The notes: generated by a model from the sequence alone, not told the origin. Shown: positions 25,722 through 34,866, counted from the first letter of the stretch. The stretch is 64,000 nt of DNA from Sphingobium sp. Z007 (GCF_900013425.1 NZ_FBXK01000001.1:284001-348000), one strand, 5' to 3'. Numbers and translations are program-made.

Positions 25722-26357
25722 GTGTTTGTTCAAGTGACCTTTGATGTTCATGGCGGCGCTGAACGTACTGGTCGCGGGAGGCCTAGGAACCCGGCGATCG
25801 AGATAAAGATCATGGAAGCGGCGCTGCGCCTTTACGGGCAGGTCGGGTGGCAGGGGTTCAACCTGGACGGGGTCGCACGGGGCGCCAATGTCAGCAAGGA
25901 CGCGCTCTATCGACGCTGGAAATCGCGCGAATCCTTGCTGGACGCGACGTTAAGGCAAAGGTTCGACTGGATTATCACGATAGATACCGGCAATATCCGC
26001 GACGATCTGCTTGCACTGGCCAAGCGGACGTTCGAGGTGTTCGCCGGAACTTATGGCGAGGTCGCGCTACAATTGCGATCCGATGCACGGCGCTTTCCCG
26101 AAGTTCATGCTTTCGCCGCCCCCTATCGCGAAATGATGGTCCTGCAGGGAAGGCGCATCGTCAGGCGTGCGCTAGATCGCGGCGAATTGCCGGGCAAGGC
26201 TAAGCCCGGACTGATCCTGGACATGCTCATCGGGGGAATAATCAATCACATCGTCTCGACCCCGGAAAAGCTACGGGACAATATGCTGGCAAATTCCGAT
26301 TCATTCGTCACGACGATCGTCGAAATCATCTTGCAGGGTATTCAGAATATATCCTGA
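25722..26357 (+). CDS. TetR/AcrR-family regulator
   Basis: Up to 211 residues with HTH IMEAALRLYGQVGWQGFNLDGVARGANVSKDALYRRWKSRESLLD and a C-terminal domain of the TetR_C type. There is no ATG near the beginning of the frame; GTG codons at 25722 or 25734 are possible starts. It is divergently placed to the acyl-CoA dehydrogenase pair, so regulation of that operon is likely. The short intergenic region (25654-25721) is AT-rich relative to its neighbours and contains a small dyad, CAGATTTCTG. Confidence 0.85.
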   Translation: MFVQVTFDVHGGAERTGRGRPRNPAIEIKIMEAALRLYGQVGWQGFNLDGVARGANVSKDALYRRWKSRESLLDATLRQRFDWIITIDTGNIRDDLLALAKRTFEVFAGTYGEVALQLRSDARRFPEVHAFAAPYREMMVLQGRRIVRRALDRGELPGKAKPGLILDMLIGGIINHIVSTPEKLRDNMLANSDSFVTTIVEIILQGIQNIS

Positions 26358-26373
26358 GCGGCGCGTGCGCCGC
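26358..26373. terminator. Short GC-rich hairpin between convergent genes
   Basis: GCGGCGC, two bases, GCGCCGC. It lies just after the TetR stop and before the convergent end of the enoyl-CoA hydratase gene. No T-run is present, so efficiency is doubtful. Confidence 0.35.
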
Positions 26374-26383
26374 GGCGCTCACA

Positions 26384-27268
26384 TCATTGCCAGTTCGGTT
26401 CCTCCCACCAGGGATAAAAGCCCGGCATGTATTGACTGACCTTGTCGGGATAGAGCGGCGCGCGCTTTTCTAAAAAGCTGGTGACGCCTTCTCCGGCGTC
26501 CGCGCTGCGCCCGCGCGCATAGACGGCGCGGCTGTCGATGCGGTGCGCCTCCATTGGATGACTGAAACCCAGACCGCGCCAAAGCATCTGCCGGGTGAGC
26601 GATACCGAAACGGGGGCGGTGTTGTCAGCGATTTCCCGCGCGATACCGCGTGCGACGTCGAGCAGCGTATCGGGCGCGTGAACGGAGCGCAACAGGCCGC
26701 CTGCCTGCGCCTCGTCCGCCAGCATGACCCGGCCGGTGGCGCACCATTCCATCGCCCTGCTGATGCCGACAAGGCGTGGCAGGAACCAGCTTGACGCCGC
26801 TTCGGGTACGATGCCGCGCCGGGCGAAGACGAAGCCGATCTTCGCGCCTTCTGCGGCGATGCGAATGTCCATCGGCAGGGTCATGGTGATGCCTACGCCG
26901 ACCGCCGGGCCGTTGATCGCCGCGATCACGGGTTTAAGGCTGTTGAAGATGCGCAGGCTGACCAGTCCGCCAGTGTCGCGCACATCAGTGTGGGACCAAT
27001 CGATGCTACCGTCAGCGCCTACGGGACCGCCTTCACGCACGGCATAGTTGAAAGTGTCCGCACCCGCTTCCAGGTCCGCGCCGGCGCAGAAACCACGGCC
27101 TTCGCCCGTGACGATCACGACCCGCACCATATCGTCGGCATCGCTGCGGTCGAAAGCGGCGATCAATTCCTGCGCCATGGTGGCATTAAAGGCGTTGAGA
27201 CGATCGGGCCGGCTAAGGGTGATGGTGGCGATGCCGTCGGCCACGTCGTAGCGGATCGTTTCGAACAT
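26384..27268 (-). CDS. Enoyl-CoA hydratase/isomerase family protein
   Basis: 294 residues from ATG 27268 with AGGAG upstream; the frame extends further but the crotonase start MFETIRYDVADGIATITLSRP fits here. Motifs are RLNAFNATMAQEL, GRGFCAGADLEAGADTFN, INGPAVGVGITMTLPMDIRIA and GFVFARRGIVPEAASSW. The insertion around residues 75-100 and the Glu in VPEAAS are as in cyclohex-1-ene-carboxyl-CoA-type and related hydratases. It is downstream of a GntR gene and an SDR gene on the same strand, forming one unit (28897 to 26384). Confidence 0.85.
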   Translation of the reverse strand: MFETIRYDVADGIATITLSRPDRLNAFNATMAQELIAAFDRSDADDMVRVVIVTGEGRGFCAGADLEAGADTFNYAVREGGPVGADGSIDWSHTDVRDTGGLVSLRIFNSLKPVIAAINGPAVGVGITMTLPMDIRIAAEGAKIGFVFARRGIVPEAASSWFLPRLVGISRAMEWCATGRVMLADEAQAGGLLRSVHAPDTLLDVARGIAREIADNTAPVSVSLTRQMLWRGLGFSHPMEAHRIDSRAVYARGRSADAGEGVTSFLEKRAPLYPDKVSQYMPGFYPWWEEPNWQ

Positions 27269-27296
27269 GGGATTTTTCTCCTGATGTCGGGAATGG

Positions 27297-28067
27297 TCAG
27301 CGGGCGCCGATGACGTCGATGACGGCGTAGCGATCCGCGTCCTTGAGCCAATAATCATTGGCGCCTTCGACATGGAGCCGCCAATGGGTTTCAGCGGCAT
27401 CAGCTTCGCCAGCCTCGACCAGTGTGATCAGCCGCGCGACAGACCGGACGCCCAGGCCGCGAAAGGACAGCCAGGCCGCATCGGGTTCGACAGGCTCTTC
27501 CAGGGTGGCATTGCGATTGCGCTGGTGCCGTTCGAGCAGGGTGGCGATGGTATCGGCGGTCAGGGTCAGCAACTGATTGCCGGTCAATTCGACCAGCAAA
27601 TGATGAAACCGCGCCATCGCCGCGCCAAGAGCGGGCCATTGCTTCGCGTCGAGCAGCACGTTGAGATCGGCATGGGCGACGCGCAGGCGACCGATGTCGC
27701 GGCGATCGCGGCGTTGCGCGACCAGCCGCGCGGCAAAGGGTTCGAAGGCGAGCCGCGCCTCATATAATTGTTCTATGGTCGTCCCCGCAGCTTGCAGCGT
27801 CTGGCCGGTCACACGCGCCGCGCCCTCACCGCTGGGCTGGCGCACGCGCACGCCCGCGCGGCTGCCATGGCGCACTTCGATCAGCCGCTCGCTTTCGAGC
27901 ATACGAAACGCCTCGCGCAGGGTGGGACGCGATACGCCGAAGCGTTGCATCAGCCGTGGCGTGGGATCGAGCAGCCCGTCGGCAAAGACGCCGGCTGCAA
28001 TTTCGCGGCGCAGTTGATCGGCAATCGCGTCGGATGCGCGCTGACGGGGTGGGGCGGCGTCGCTCAT
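27297..28067 (-). CDS. GntR/FadR-family regulator (FCD domain)
   Basis: 256 residues. Winged HTH: IADQLRREIAAGVFADGLL, MQRFGVSRPTLREAFRMLESERLIEVRHGSRAGVRV. It is followed by an all-helical FCD ligand domain with metal-type His and Asp positions (YEARLAFEPFAARLVA, MARFHHLLVELTGNQLL, HWRLHVEGANDYWL). Close relative of the regulator at 57733-58536 (RPTLREAFR and GSR.GARV shared). The ATGA overlap with the SDR gene upstream suggests autoregulation of this operon, possibly through the inverted repeat at 28930-28956. Confidence 0.88.
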   Translation of the reverse strand: MSDAAPPRQRASDAIADQLRREIAAGVFADGLLDPTPRLMQRFGVSRPTLREAFRMLESERLIEVRHGSRAGVRVRQPSGEGAARVTGQTLQAAGTTIEQLYEARLAFEPFAARLVAQRRDRRDIGRLRVAHADLNVLLDAKQWPALGAAMARFHHLLVELTGNQLLTLTADTIATLLERHQRNRNATLEEPVEPDAAWLSFRGLGVRSVARLITLVEAGEADAAETHWRLHVEGANDYWLKDADRYAVIDVIGAR

Positions 28068-28897
28068 GGCGTGCCGGGACTCCCCTGTCGGGCGAAGGCT
28101 TCCTGGCTGCGCTTGTGCAGATAGGACAGCGCGCCGACCGGAATACGGCTGCCGCCGGTCACCTGCACGACCGTGCCCGACGTCCAGCTGCTTTCATCGG
28201 CGGCGAAATAGACCGCGAGCGGGCCGACATCGTCCACCGCGCCCAGCCGCAGCAAAGGCACGGTTTCGATCTGGCGGCGGCGGCGGCTCTCACTGGTCAT
28301 CGCCGAAGAGCTTTCGGTCAGAACGACGCCGGGCGCAATGGCATTGACGCGGATATTGAGGTGACCCCATTCGACCGCCATCGTCGCGGTCAGGCTTTCC
28401 ACGCCTGCTTTGGCCGCGCCATAATTGCCGGTCATCGGGCAGGGTTGCGAGCCTGAGCGCGATGAGATGTTGATGATCGACCCGCCGGTATCGCGCATCG
28501 CCCGCGCCGCGGCCTGCGCTGCAAAGAAGGTCCATTTGAGGTTGAGGTCGACGACGCGGTCCCATTGTCCTTCGTCCATGTCGATCAACGGGCCAACGTC
28601 GCCGGGCGCGGCGCTGCCGGCATTGTTGACCCAGCAATCAACGCGCCCGCGACCCTTGAGCACCAGTGCGGTAGCGACCAGTTCGGCGATGCCGTCGTGG
28701 CTCATGATGTTACCGGGCGCGACAACGACATGGACACCCAGCGCTCGTAATTCGGCAGCCGTTTCCTCCAGCGGGCCGGGGCTGCGGCCGCTGATGACGA
28801 GATCCGCTCCCGCCATTGCCATGGCGCGGGCGATGCCACGGCCGATGCCGCGGCCGCCGCCCGTCACCACCACGGTTTTACCCTTCAGGTCGAACAT
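28064..28897 (-). CDS. SDR-family oxidoreductase
   Basis: 277 residues. Rossmann motif VVVTGGGRGIGRGIARAM, NNAGS, the catalytic Ser/Tyr/Lys as SSRSGS and NYGAAKAGVE, and the end GTVVQVTGGSRIPVGALSYLHKRSQ. It probably oxidises or reduces a hydroxyl/keto group of a CoA-bound intermediate (for example a 3-hydroxyacyl-CoA dehydrogenase step). First gene of the minus-strand unit; the promoter region contains the 27-bp inverted repeat shared with the divergent acyl-CoA dehydrogenase operon. Confidence 0.85.
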   Translation of the reverse strand: MFDLKGKTVVVTGGGRGIGRGIARAMAMAGADLVISGRSPGPLEETAAELRALGVHVVVAPGNIMSHDGIAELVATALVLKGRGRVDCWVNNAGSAAPGDVGPLIDMDEGQWDRVVDLNLKWTFFAAQAAARAMRDTGGSIINISSRSGSQPCPMTGNYGAAKAGVESLTATMAVEWGHLNIRVNAIAPGVVLTESSSAMTSESRRRRQIETVPLLRLGAVDDVGPLAVYFAADESSWTSGTVVQVTGGSRIPVGALSYLHKRSQEAFARQGSPGTP

Positions 28898-28929
28898 TGC
28901 CTCTCTCCCACTAATTGGAAACTATCTGA

Positions 28930-28956
28930 CATTGACATAGAAACCCTGTCAATGTT
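28930..28956. promoter_or_regulatory. Inverted-repeat operator between divergent operons
   Basis: ACATTGACA, nine bases, TGTCAATGT: perfect 9-bp arms in the 104-bp gap between the SDR/GntR operon (minus) and the acyl-CoA dehydrogenase pair (plus). It is the natural binding site candidate for the GntR/FadR protein encoded next door. TTGACA/TGTCAA half-sites recur at 36254 and 39825. Confidence 0.6.
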
Positions 28957-29001
28957 GTATGCGTGCAGGCCGCCCCGGAATCGGCATCAATAAAGGAGAG
29001 T

Positions 29002-30147
29002 ATGGCCATGGAGTTCGCCTGGACCCACGATCAGCGCGCCTATCGCGAACGGGTGCGCTGTGCGCTGGACGATTTGCTCCCGGCCGATTGGGACACTCAT
29101 TATGCGCCGCAGGGCTATGGTTCGACGGATCAGATCGCGTTCAGCCGGACATTCTGCCCGCAACTGGCCGAACGCGGCCTGCTGGTGCGCCACTGGCCCG
29201 AACAATGGGGCGGGGAGAGCGCGGACCCGTGGGAGCAGTTCATCCTGGCCGAGGAGATGAAATGGCGCGGGGAGCCGCGCGGTCCCCAATATATGAACGT
29301 CAACTGGCTTGGCCCGACGCTCATGCGATATGGCACGCCCCGGCAACAGGCGGATCATCTGGGCCGGATCGCGCGAGGCGAGGTGATCTGGTGCCAGGGC
29401 TATTCGGAACCCGGTGCGGGCACCGATCTCGCCGCGCTCCAGACCCGCGCGCAAAAGGTGGATGGCGGCTATGTCGTCAACGGCCAGAAAATCTGGACCA
29501 GCTATGCGCGCGAAGCCGATTTCTGCTTCCTGCTGGCGCGCACGGGAGCCGAGCGCAAGGCGATCTCCATCTTCCTGGTGCCGATGGATTCAACAGGGAT
29601 AGAGGTGAAGCCCTTTCCGGGGCTGGTGAGCGACGGGCATCTCAACGAGATGTTCTTCACGGACGTCTTTGTCCCCGACAGCGCGCGCGTGGGGGAGGAG
29701 GGCAAAGCGTGGGACATCATCACCTATGCGCTCAGTTTCGAGCGGGTCGGGATTCCGCGCTATCATGTCGGCAAGAAACTGCTCGACCGCGCAGTCGAGC
29801 AACTGATGGCGGAGGGGCGCGGCGACGATCCCATCATCAAGGCGCGGGTCGGGCGCATCCATGCGAAGTTCGAGGCGGCGCGGCTGTTGACCTATGTCGT
29901 GGTGGACGAACGCGCGCGGCAGGCGCCGCCTAGCGTCAACGGCAATATCAGCCGCATCACCGCGTCGGAGGCGTGTACCGACCTCACCCATTTCCTGATG
30001 GACTATCTGCCGGACATATTGACCGGCGGGGACGCGATATTGCGCGAATTCCACCGGGGCAACATCGCCGCGACCATCGCGGCGGGCACCTATGAACTGC
30101 AACTCAACCTGATCGCGCGCGGCGCGCTCGACCTGCCCAAAGGATAG
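29002..30147 (+). CDS. Acyl-CoA dehydrogenase, large-type subunit of a second pair
   Basis: About 381 residues. ATG 29002 and ATG 29008 are both possible behind AAGGAGAG (28993-29000); spacing favours 29008. Motifs are GYSEPGAGTDLAALQTRA, VNGQKIWTSYAREADFCFLLART and YELQLNLIARGALDLPKG at the C-terminus, where other family members read QRNIIAER. It desaturates an acyl-CoA. Three bases separate it from the next gene, a short acyl-CoA dehydrogenase, repeating the paired arrangement at 23360-25653. Confidence 0.9.
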   Translation: MAMEFAWTHDQRAYRERVRCALDDLLPADWDTHYAPQGYGSTDQIAFSRTFCPQLAERGLLVRHWPEQWGGESADPWEQFILAEEMKWRGEPRGPQYMNVNWLGPTLMRYGTPRQQADHLGRIARGEVIWCQGYSEPGAGTDLAALQTRAQKVDGGYVVNGQKIWTSYAREADFCFLLARTGAERKAISIFLVPMDSTGIEVKPFPGLVSDGHLNEMFFTDVFVPDSARVGEEGKAWDIITYALSFERVGIPRYHVGKKLLDRAVEQLMAEGRGDDPIIKARVGRIHAKFEAARLLTYVVVDERARQAPPSVNGNISRITASEACTDLTHFLMDYLPDILTGGDAILREFHRGNIAATIAAGTYELQLNLIARGALDLPKG

Positions 30148-30150
30148 GCG

Positions 30151-31074
30151 ATGGAGATGGAACTGAACGGGGACCAGCAGATGCTGGTCGATGCCGTCCG
30201 CACGCTGAGCGCGCCATGGCGCGACATGCCGCCGGGGCATGAGCGCGACTATAGCCATTTCGCCGCCGATCTTCAGGATGCGCTGGCGGCAGGCGGCTTC
30301 CTGCGCGCCGGGATCGACATGGGGATGCTGGAAGCGGCGCTGGTGGTGCTGGAAATATCGCAATTGCCGGTGGTGACGAGCGTGGGCGCGTCGGTGCTCG
30401 TGGCGCCCGCCTTGCTGGGCGAGGTGCTGGACGGGCCGGTGGCGCTGCTGTCGGGCGATCTCGCCAAGGCGCAGCGCCTGTTGCCGGTGGCGCGTCACGG
30501 GCTGGCGGATCGGGATGGACAGGCGGTGCTGATCGATCTTTCGGGCGTTGCGGCGGCGCCGGTCGAATCGATCCTCGCTTATCCATATGGCCGTTTCGCT
30601 GCTGCGCCGGATATGGCGTCCGCCCGGCCAGTGGGGGACGCAGCGCGGTTGCGTCTATGGCATCGCGTCGCCATCGCGGTCGAATGTGCAGGCGCGGCGC
30701 AGGCGGCGGTCGCGGTGACGGTGCGCCATGTGAAGGACCGGATGGTGTTCGGTCGCCCGGTCGGATCGTTTCAGGCGGTGCAACATCGCCTGGCCCAATG
30801 CCACCAGATCGCCTGCGCCATGCGGATGCTGGCGTTGCATGCGGCCTGGTCGGGTGAGGCGATTGCGGCGGACATCGCGGCGACCTATGCGCAGGATCAT
30901 GTCGGCAAGCTCGCCTTCGACCTGCACCAGTTTAATGGCGGCATGGGCGTGACGGCCGAACATAAGCTGCATTTCTTCACCTACCGCCTGCGCGCGCTTC
31001 AGGCCGAACTGGGCGGCGCGGATGCGGCCGCCATCTCGGTATTTGACGCGCTGTGGAGCAAGAAGGCGGCTTAG
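30151..31074 (+). CDS. Acyl-CoA dehydrogenase-like partner subunit (short)
   Basis: 307 residues, shorter than the usual 370-400. The C-terminal helical domain is recognisable (CAGAAQAAVAVTVRHVKDRMVFGRPVGSFQAVQHRLAQCHQIA and QFNGGMGVTAEHKLHFFTYRLRA). The N-terminal and beta domains are reduced and the usual catalytic carboxylate is not obvious. It fits the non-catalytic or structural partner of a heteromeric enzyme with the gene before it. It converges on the VOC gene with a four-base overlap of the 3' ends (31071-31074). Confidence 0.85.
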   Translation: MEMELNGDQQMLVDAVRTLSAPWRDMPPGHERDYSHFAADLQDALAAGGFLRAGIDMGMLEAALVVLEISQLPVVTSVGASVLVAPALLGEVLDGPVALLSGDLAKAQRLLPVARHGLADRDGQAVLIDLSGVAAAPVESILAYPYGRFAAAPDMASARPVGDAARLRLWHRVAIAVECAGAAQAAVAVTVRHVKDRMVFGRPVGSFQAVQHRLAQCHQIACAMRMLALHAAWSGEAIAADIAATYAQDHVGKLAFDLHQFNGGMGVTAEHKLHFFTYRLRALQAELGGADAAAISVFDALWSKKAA

Positions 31075-31916
31075 GCTTCCGCCAGCCAGTGCCGCGCGCC
31101 TTCCAGCATGACTTCGGCCATGGCCGGATGGCGGTTTACCGTCAGGCCGTTGTCGGCCATCCAGGTGCAGGCCGCGTCCAGCGATCCGACTTCCCACGCC
31201 AGCGCGTACACGCCCGAACAGGGTACGGACAGGAAATCGGCCAGCGGTCCCGCATCCTGATTATCGGGTTGCAGGATGAGCAATTCTCCGTCGCTCAGAC
31301 GGATGCGGGCAAAGCGCGCCGGTTGCGGAAAGGTGCAATGGCCCTGCTCCAGTAATGCCCCGTCGAACGCCTGGGTGAAGAAGGCGATGGTCGGCGACAG
31401 ATCGCGCACCGCGCACACGATCCGCGCCAGGCGGCGGGGCTGGTGCTGGCGTGCCGCAGCCCAGTGCGGGTTCCAACTCGGTTCGTCCTTCGGATCGTTT
31501 GTCATGCGATAGTCAGTGACTTCGAATAGGATGCCGCCGGTAGTGCGCGGGTGGACGAAGAAGAAGCCGGGATAGTCGGTGGTCAGTTGCGCGCCTTTGG
31601 CCCGCACCCGCGCCGATGCCTGTGCTGCGTCATCGACTTGGACCGATATAGAATGCCAGCCCGGCCCATATTTCGCGACATAGCGAGCAAACATCATATC
31701 GGTCGCATCGGGACGGCGGGGCGCCATCGGTTCCACCATATGATCGGCGACATAAATCAGCGCCATGTCGCGATCCTCGCCCGCATGATAGCTTTCGGCG
31801 AAGGCCATGCCGCCAAAGGCCATCAGATAGGCGCGGCGCAGCGGGCCGTCATCGCGCGCGGCATGGATTGTGTGCAGCATCCTGCCTGCGCGGGCGCGGC
31901 CGTCATCCTGTGCCAT
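31071..31916 (-). CDS. VOC (glyoxalase-like) two-domain protein
   Basis: 281 residues made of two vicinal-oxygen-chelate halves (HTIHAARDDGPLRRAYLMAFGG... and RIVCAVRDLSPTIAFFTQAFDG...). Metal-type His and Glu residues occur in GWHSISVQVDD and GGILFEVTDYR. Family members are epimerases, dioxygenases or glyoxalases; the precise reaction cannot be told. It is separated from the upstream TetR gene by 117 bp containing the inverted repeat at 31981-32000. Confidence 0.75.
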   Translation of the reverse strand: MAQDDGRARAGRMLHTIHAARDDGPLRRAYLMAFGGMAFAESYHAGEDRDMALIYVADHMVEPMAPRRPDATDMMFARYVAKYGPGWHSISVQVDDAAQASARVRAKGAQLTTDYPGFFFVHPRTTGGILFEVTDYRMTNDPKDEPSWNPHWAAARQHQPRRLARIVCAVRDLSPTIAFFTQAFDGALLEQGHCTFPQPARFARIRLSDGELLILQPDNQDAGPLADFLSVPCSGVYALAWEVGSLDAACTWMADNGLTVNRHPAMAEVMLEGARHWLAEA

Positions 31917-31980
31917 GGTCGATCCTTTCCCCGATCCTGTCGATTGTCCGAACAGTCTTGCGCCGGGTAAAGGTTGCGTT

Positions 31981-32000
31981 CAACCTATATAACCAGGTTG
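31981..32000. promoter_or_regulatory. Inverted-repeat operator upstream of the VOC gene
   Basis: CAACCT, eight bases, AGGTTG. The 18-bp core ACCTATATAACCAGGTTG (31983-32000) matches 15 of 18 bases of ACCTATTTGACCAAGTTG at 63068-63085, which lies upstream of another gene of the cluster at the same distance (about 65 bp from the start codon). Likely a shared regulator site. Confidence 0.55.
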
Positions 32001-32033
32001 GGGCGAGCGACGATATGCGGCGTTGGTCGCGGA

Positions 32034-32687
32034 TCAGGGCGGGGGGAAGCCGACGCTTGTCGCGATTTGCTGCGCGCAGGCGGCGATCATGCCATCAATC
32101 GTGATGTCGCTGCGCACACGATGGACATGCATCAACGCACCCAACCGTTCCAGCATCATCATGATCGTCCCCGACGTCGCGGCGGCGGGTGAAAAAGAGG
32201 GCGCTCGGCCCGCTTGCTGCGCGATGGTGATCTGGTCTGCAAGCGCCATGAGCAATGCGCGAACCGAATCCTCGCGCACCAGGACGAACCGTTCGTCGCC
32301 TTCCTCGGCCGCGAGATTGCGGGTGCGCAGCAAGGCTCGGTGCCCGTCCCAGAAATGAATGTATAATTTGACCAAACTGATGGCCTTTTCCAGGCTGTTG
32401 TCCTTTGTCCATTCGCTTTCGAACAGGGCCATGACGGCTGGCGTGCTCTGCACCAGTTCCGCGCTGGCGGCGCAGACAACTTCGATTACGCTGTCGAAAT
32501 AGAGGTAGAAGGTGGCGGAAGCGGTGTTCGCGCGAGCAGCGATATCCACGACCTTTATGTCGCGAATGGGATTGCTGTTCAGCAGGTCGACGGTCGCGTC
32601 GATCAGGCGACGACGGGTCTTCAGACCCTTTGCGCCCATGCGTTGTCCGCTGAGATTCTGTTTAGGTTGCGCCAGCGCGGTTTTCAT
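32034..32687 (-). CDS. TetR-family regulator
   Basis: 217 residues from ATG 32687 (AGGGAAG upstream); the frame extends further but has no support. HTH: GLKTRRRLIDATVDLLNSNPIRDIKVVDIAARANTASATFYLYF. It is a clear paralogue of the regulator at 49254-49922: both start with a ...MGAKG(L/I)KTRRRLIDAT segment and share RNLAAEEGD-RF in the effector domain. Probably controls the divergent operon starting at 32855 or the VOC gene, or both. Confidence 0.88.
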   Translation of the reverse strand: MKTALAQPKQNLSGQRMGAKGLKTRRRLIDATVDLLNSNPIRDIKVVDIAARANTASATFYLYFDSVIEVVCAASAELVQSTPAVMALFESEWTKDNSLEKAISLVKLYIHFWDGHRALLRTRNLAAEEGDERFVLVREDSVRALLMALADQITIAQQAGRAPSFSPAAATSGTIMMMLERLGALMHVHRVRSDITIDGMIAACAQQIATSVGFPPP

Positions 32688-32854
32688 AATCTTCCCTGAA
32701 GCGTCCGTGCCATCTGTCGGGCGCTCGATCTTGTCATTCGACCCGTCTTTGCAGAAGCGATCCCCGCATGCAAATGTGCAAAGGCGGTCCAGCCATGTCG
32801 ATCCCCATACTATCATGCTGGCACCCGTGCCAAGCCATGCGTAGGATCGGCCTC

Positions 32855-33865
32855 ATGGAGACTGATTTAGCCGATCATCTGGGCGCAGAAGCGTTCGGCC
32901 CGCTGGGTGATCGACAGATCATGTGGGTCGATTGCGCAGCGACCGATGCGGAGGGGGCGGCGCGCCGATACAGGCGCGGCACGCGGGCTATCGTCGCGGG
33001 GATCGACCGTGCGGGGACGTGTCCACCGCTCGACCCTGCCTCCTTCGATATGCTGCTGACGACCGCGAAGGCGCCGCCATCGCCCTGGGTCGCCGTAGCG
33101 GCGGCGCGGCTGGACGATCGGATCGCGGGGATCGAGGCGCACGTCGCTCATGCGCCGCTGGCGGCGGGCATCGCGATCGATGTTGCGCGCGCCTGCGACC
33201 ATCTGCCGTTCGACCTTGGAATGGCGATGGAGTCGCTGGGCTACTCCACTCTTCTGGCCGGTGACGAATTTCGCGCCTGGCGCAGTCGGGCGCGGGTGCG
33301 TGCGGTTGGCGAGGAGGGCGGCGGCCAGCAGGTCCGAGTCGATCGCACCGGCGACCATGTCACGATCACGCTGGCGCGGCCCGACACGCGCAACGCGATG
33401 CGCGCGGCGATGCGGGATGCGCTGCACGAGGCGCTGTGCGCCGTGCTGGACGATCCGAGCCTGCCGGATATGACGCTGCGCGCGGCGGGGGCCTGTTTCT
33501 CCACGGGTGGCGACCTGGCCGAATTCGGCAGCGCGCACGACATGGCGCAGGCCCATGCGATACGCACGTTGCGATCCTGTGCGGCGCGGCTGCACGCCTT
33601 GGGATCGCGCGCGCGGGTCGAATTGCACGGCGCCTGCATCGGATCGGGTATCGAGATCGCCGCCGCCGCCGCACGCCGCATCGCCCGGCCCGGCGCCTTC
33701 TTCCAGTTGCCGGAGCTGGGCATGGGCTTGATCCCCGGAGCGGGCGGCACCGTTTCGCTCGCGCGCGCCATCGGGCGGCATCGGGCCAACTATATGCTGC
33801 TGAGTGGTCGGCGGATCGCGTTGGCGGAGGCAGTGCAATGGGGTTTGGCAGAGATGTCCGCATGA
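32855..33865 (+). CDS. Enoyl-CoA hydratase/isomerase-like protein with extra N-terminal region
   Basis: 336 residues from ATG 32855; upstream ATG codons are possible but lie in sequence without homology. The first 150 residues are not recognised (Ala-rich, METDLADHLGAEAFGPLGD...). A crotonase fold follows from about residue 160 (VTITLARPDTRNAMRAAMRDAL, GACFSTGGDLAEFGSA, LHGACIGSGIEIAAAAARRIA, FFQLPELGMGLIPGAGGTVSL). The catalytic Glu pair is only partly present. First gene of a long plus-strand operon running to 39689, with an ATGA overlap to the CoA-transferase gene. Confidence 0.75.
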   Translation: METDLADHLGAEAFGPLGDRQIMWVDCAATDAEGAARRYRRGTRAIVAGIDRAGTCPPLDPASFDMLLTTAKAPPSPWVAVAAARLDDRIAGIEAHVAHAPLAAGIAIDVARACDHLPFDLGMAMESLGYSTLLAGDEFRAWRSRARVRAVGEEGGGQQVRVDRTGDHVTITLARPDTRNAMRAAMRDALHEALCAVLDDPSLPDMTLRAAGACFSTGGDLAEFGSAHDMAQAHAIRTLRSCAARLHALGSRARVELHGACIGSGIEIAAAAARRIARPGAFFQLPELGMGLIPGAGGTVSLARAIGRHRANYMLLSGRRIALAEAVQWGLAEMSA

Positions 33866-34866
33866 ACGCGGCGCAGCGTGCGGCCGTCTTGCTGGCAGAA
33901 CGGCTGGAAGTGGCGACAGCCGCTGTTGGCCAACGTGTATCGCTTGATCCGCAGGCGGTGCTGGACCGGAGCGGGGACATCGCCTTGGGCCAGCCAGGGC
34001 CGGCATCGCCCAATGGTCATTGCCGGATGCTGGCGGCCGTTGATGGCTGGATCGCGCTCAATCTGGCGCGGCCGAGCGATGTCGAACTGGTGCCTGCGTG
34101 GATCGGCGCAGAAACACGCGATGACCCATGGCAGGCGGCCTGCGGCCATGCGGCGGTGACGCCTGTTGCGCAACTGATCGAAATGGGCGCGTTGCTGGGT
34201 CTGCCGATTGCGGGAGTGGGCGAGGTGAAGGATGGCAGTCTGTCGCCTGCTCTTGTCACCATGGGTGCGGGCGGCCTGACGACGCCGGTGCCCCAGGTGA
34301 TCGACCTGTCGAGCCTTTGGGCGGGGCCGCTGTGCGGTGCGATCCTGGCGGCGATGGGCGCGCAGGTGATGCGGATCGAGGATCAGGCGCGACCCGACCC
34401 CACCCGTGTTACGACACCGGGCCACTTTGCGCGGTTGAACCAGGGCAAGAGGGAATTGCGCGTGCCGTTTGGGACGGAAGCGGGGCGCGCGCGATTATGG
34501 GCCATGGCGTGTGATGCGGACATCATCATCACCAGCGCCCGACCCCGCGCCTTCGGCAGCCTCGGGCTGGATCCTGCAAGGCTGTTCACCGCCAATCCCC
34601 GGCTCATTTGGGTCGCGATCACCGGCCAAGGCTTTACTGGAGAACGGGCGGGCCGGGTGGCCTTTGGCGACGACGCGGCGGCCGCAGGCGGCTTGGTCCG
34701 CTGGGTCGAGGGCGCCCCGCATTTTCTGGGCGATGCGCTGGCCGATCCGCTGACCGGCATGGCGGCGGCATTGGCAACGATCCCAGCAATGCAGGCGGGC
34801 GGCGGCGTGCTGGTGGATGCAGCCATGGCGTCGGTCGCGGCCGGCGCTGCGCGCATGGGGTCATGA
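33862..34866 (+). CDS. Class III CoA-transferase family protein (single, partly diverged)
   Basis: 334 residues from ATG 33862. The C-terminal two thirds are CaiB/BaiF-like (VIDLSSLWAGPLCGAILAAMGAQVMRIED, FARLNQGKRELRVPFG, WVAITGQGFTGERAGRVAFGDDAAAAGGL). The first 130 residues are unusual. It ends soon after a MAAALATIPAMQAGGGVLVDAAM segment, so the small domain is missing. It may be a partial or non-catalytic homologue acting with another CoA-transferase of the cluster. Overlaps both neighbours by four bases. Confidence 0.7.
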   Translation: MNAAQRAAVLLAERLEVATAAVGQRVSLDPQAVLDRSGDIALGQPGPASPNGHCRMLAAVDGWIALNLARPSDVELVPAWIGAETRDDPWQAACGHAAVTPVAQLIEMGALLGLPIAGVGEVKDGSLSPALVTMGAGGLTTPVPQVIDLSSLWAGPLCGAILAAMGAQVMRIEDQARPDPTRVTTPGHFARLNQGKRELRVPFGTEAGRARLWAMACDADIIITSARPRAFGSLGLDPARLFTANPRLIWVAITGQGFTGERAGRVAFGDDAAAAGGLVRWVEGAPHFLGDALADPLTGMAAALATIPAMQAGGGVLVDAAMASVAAGAARMGS

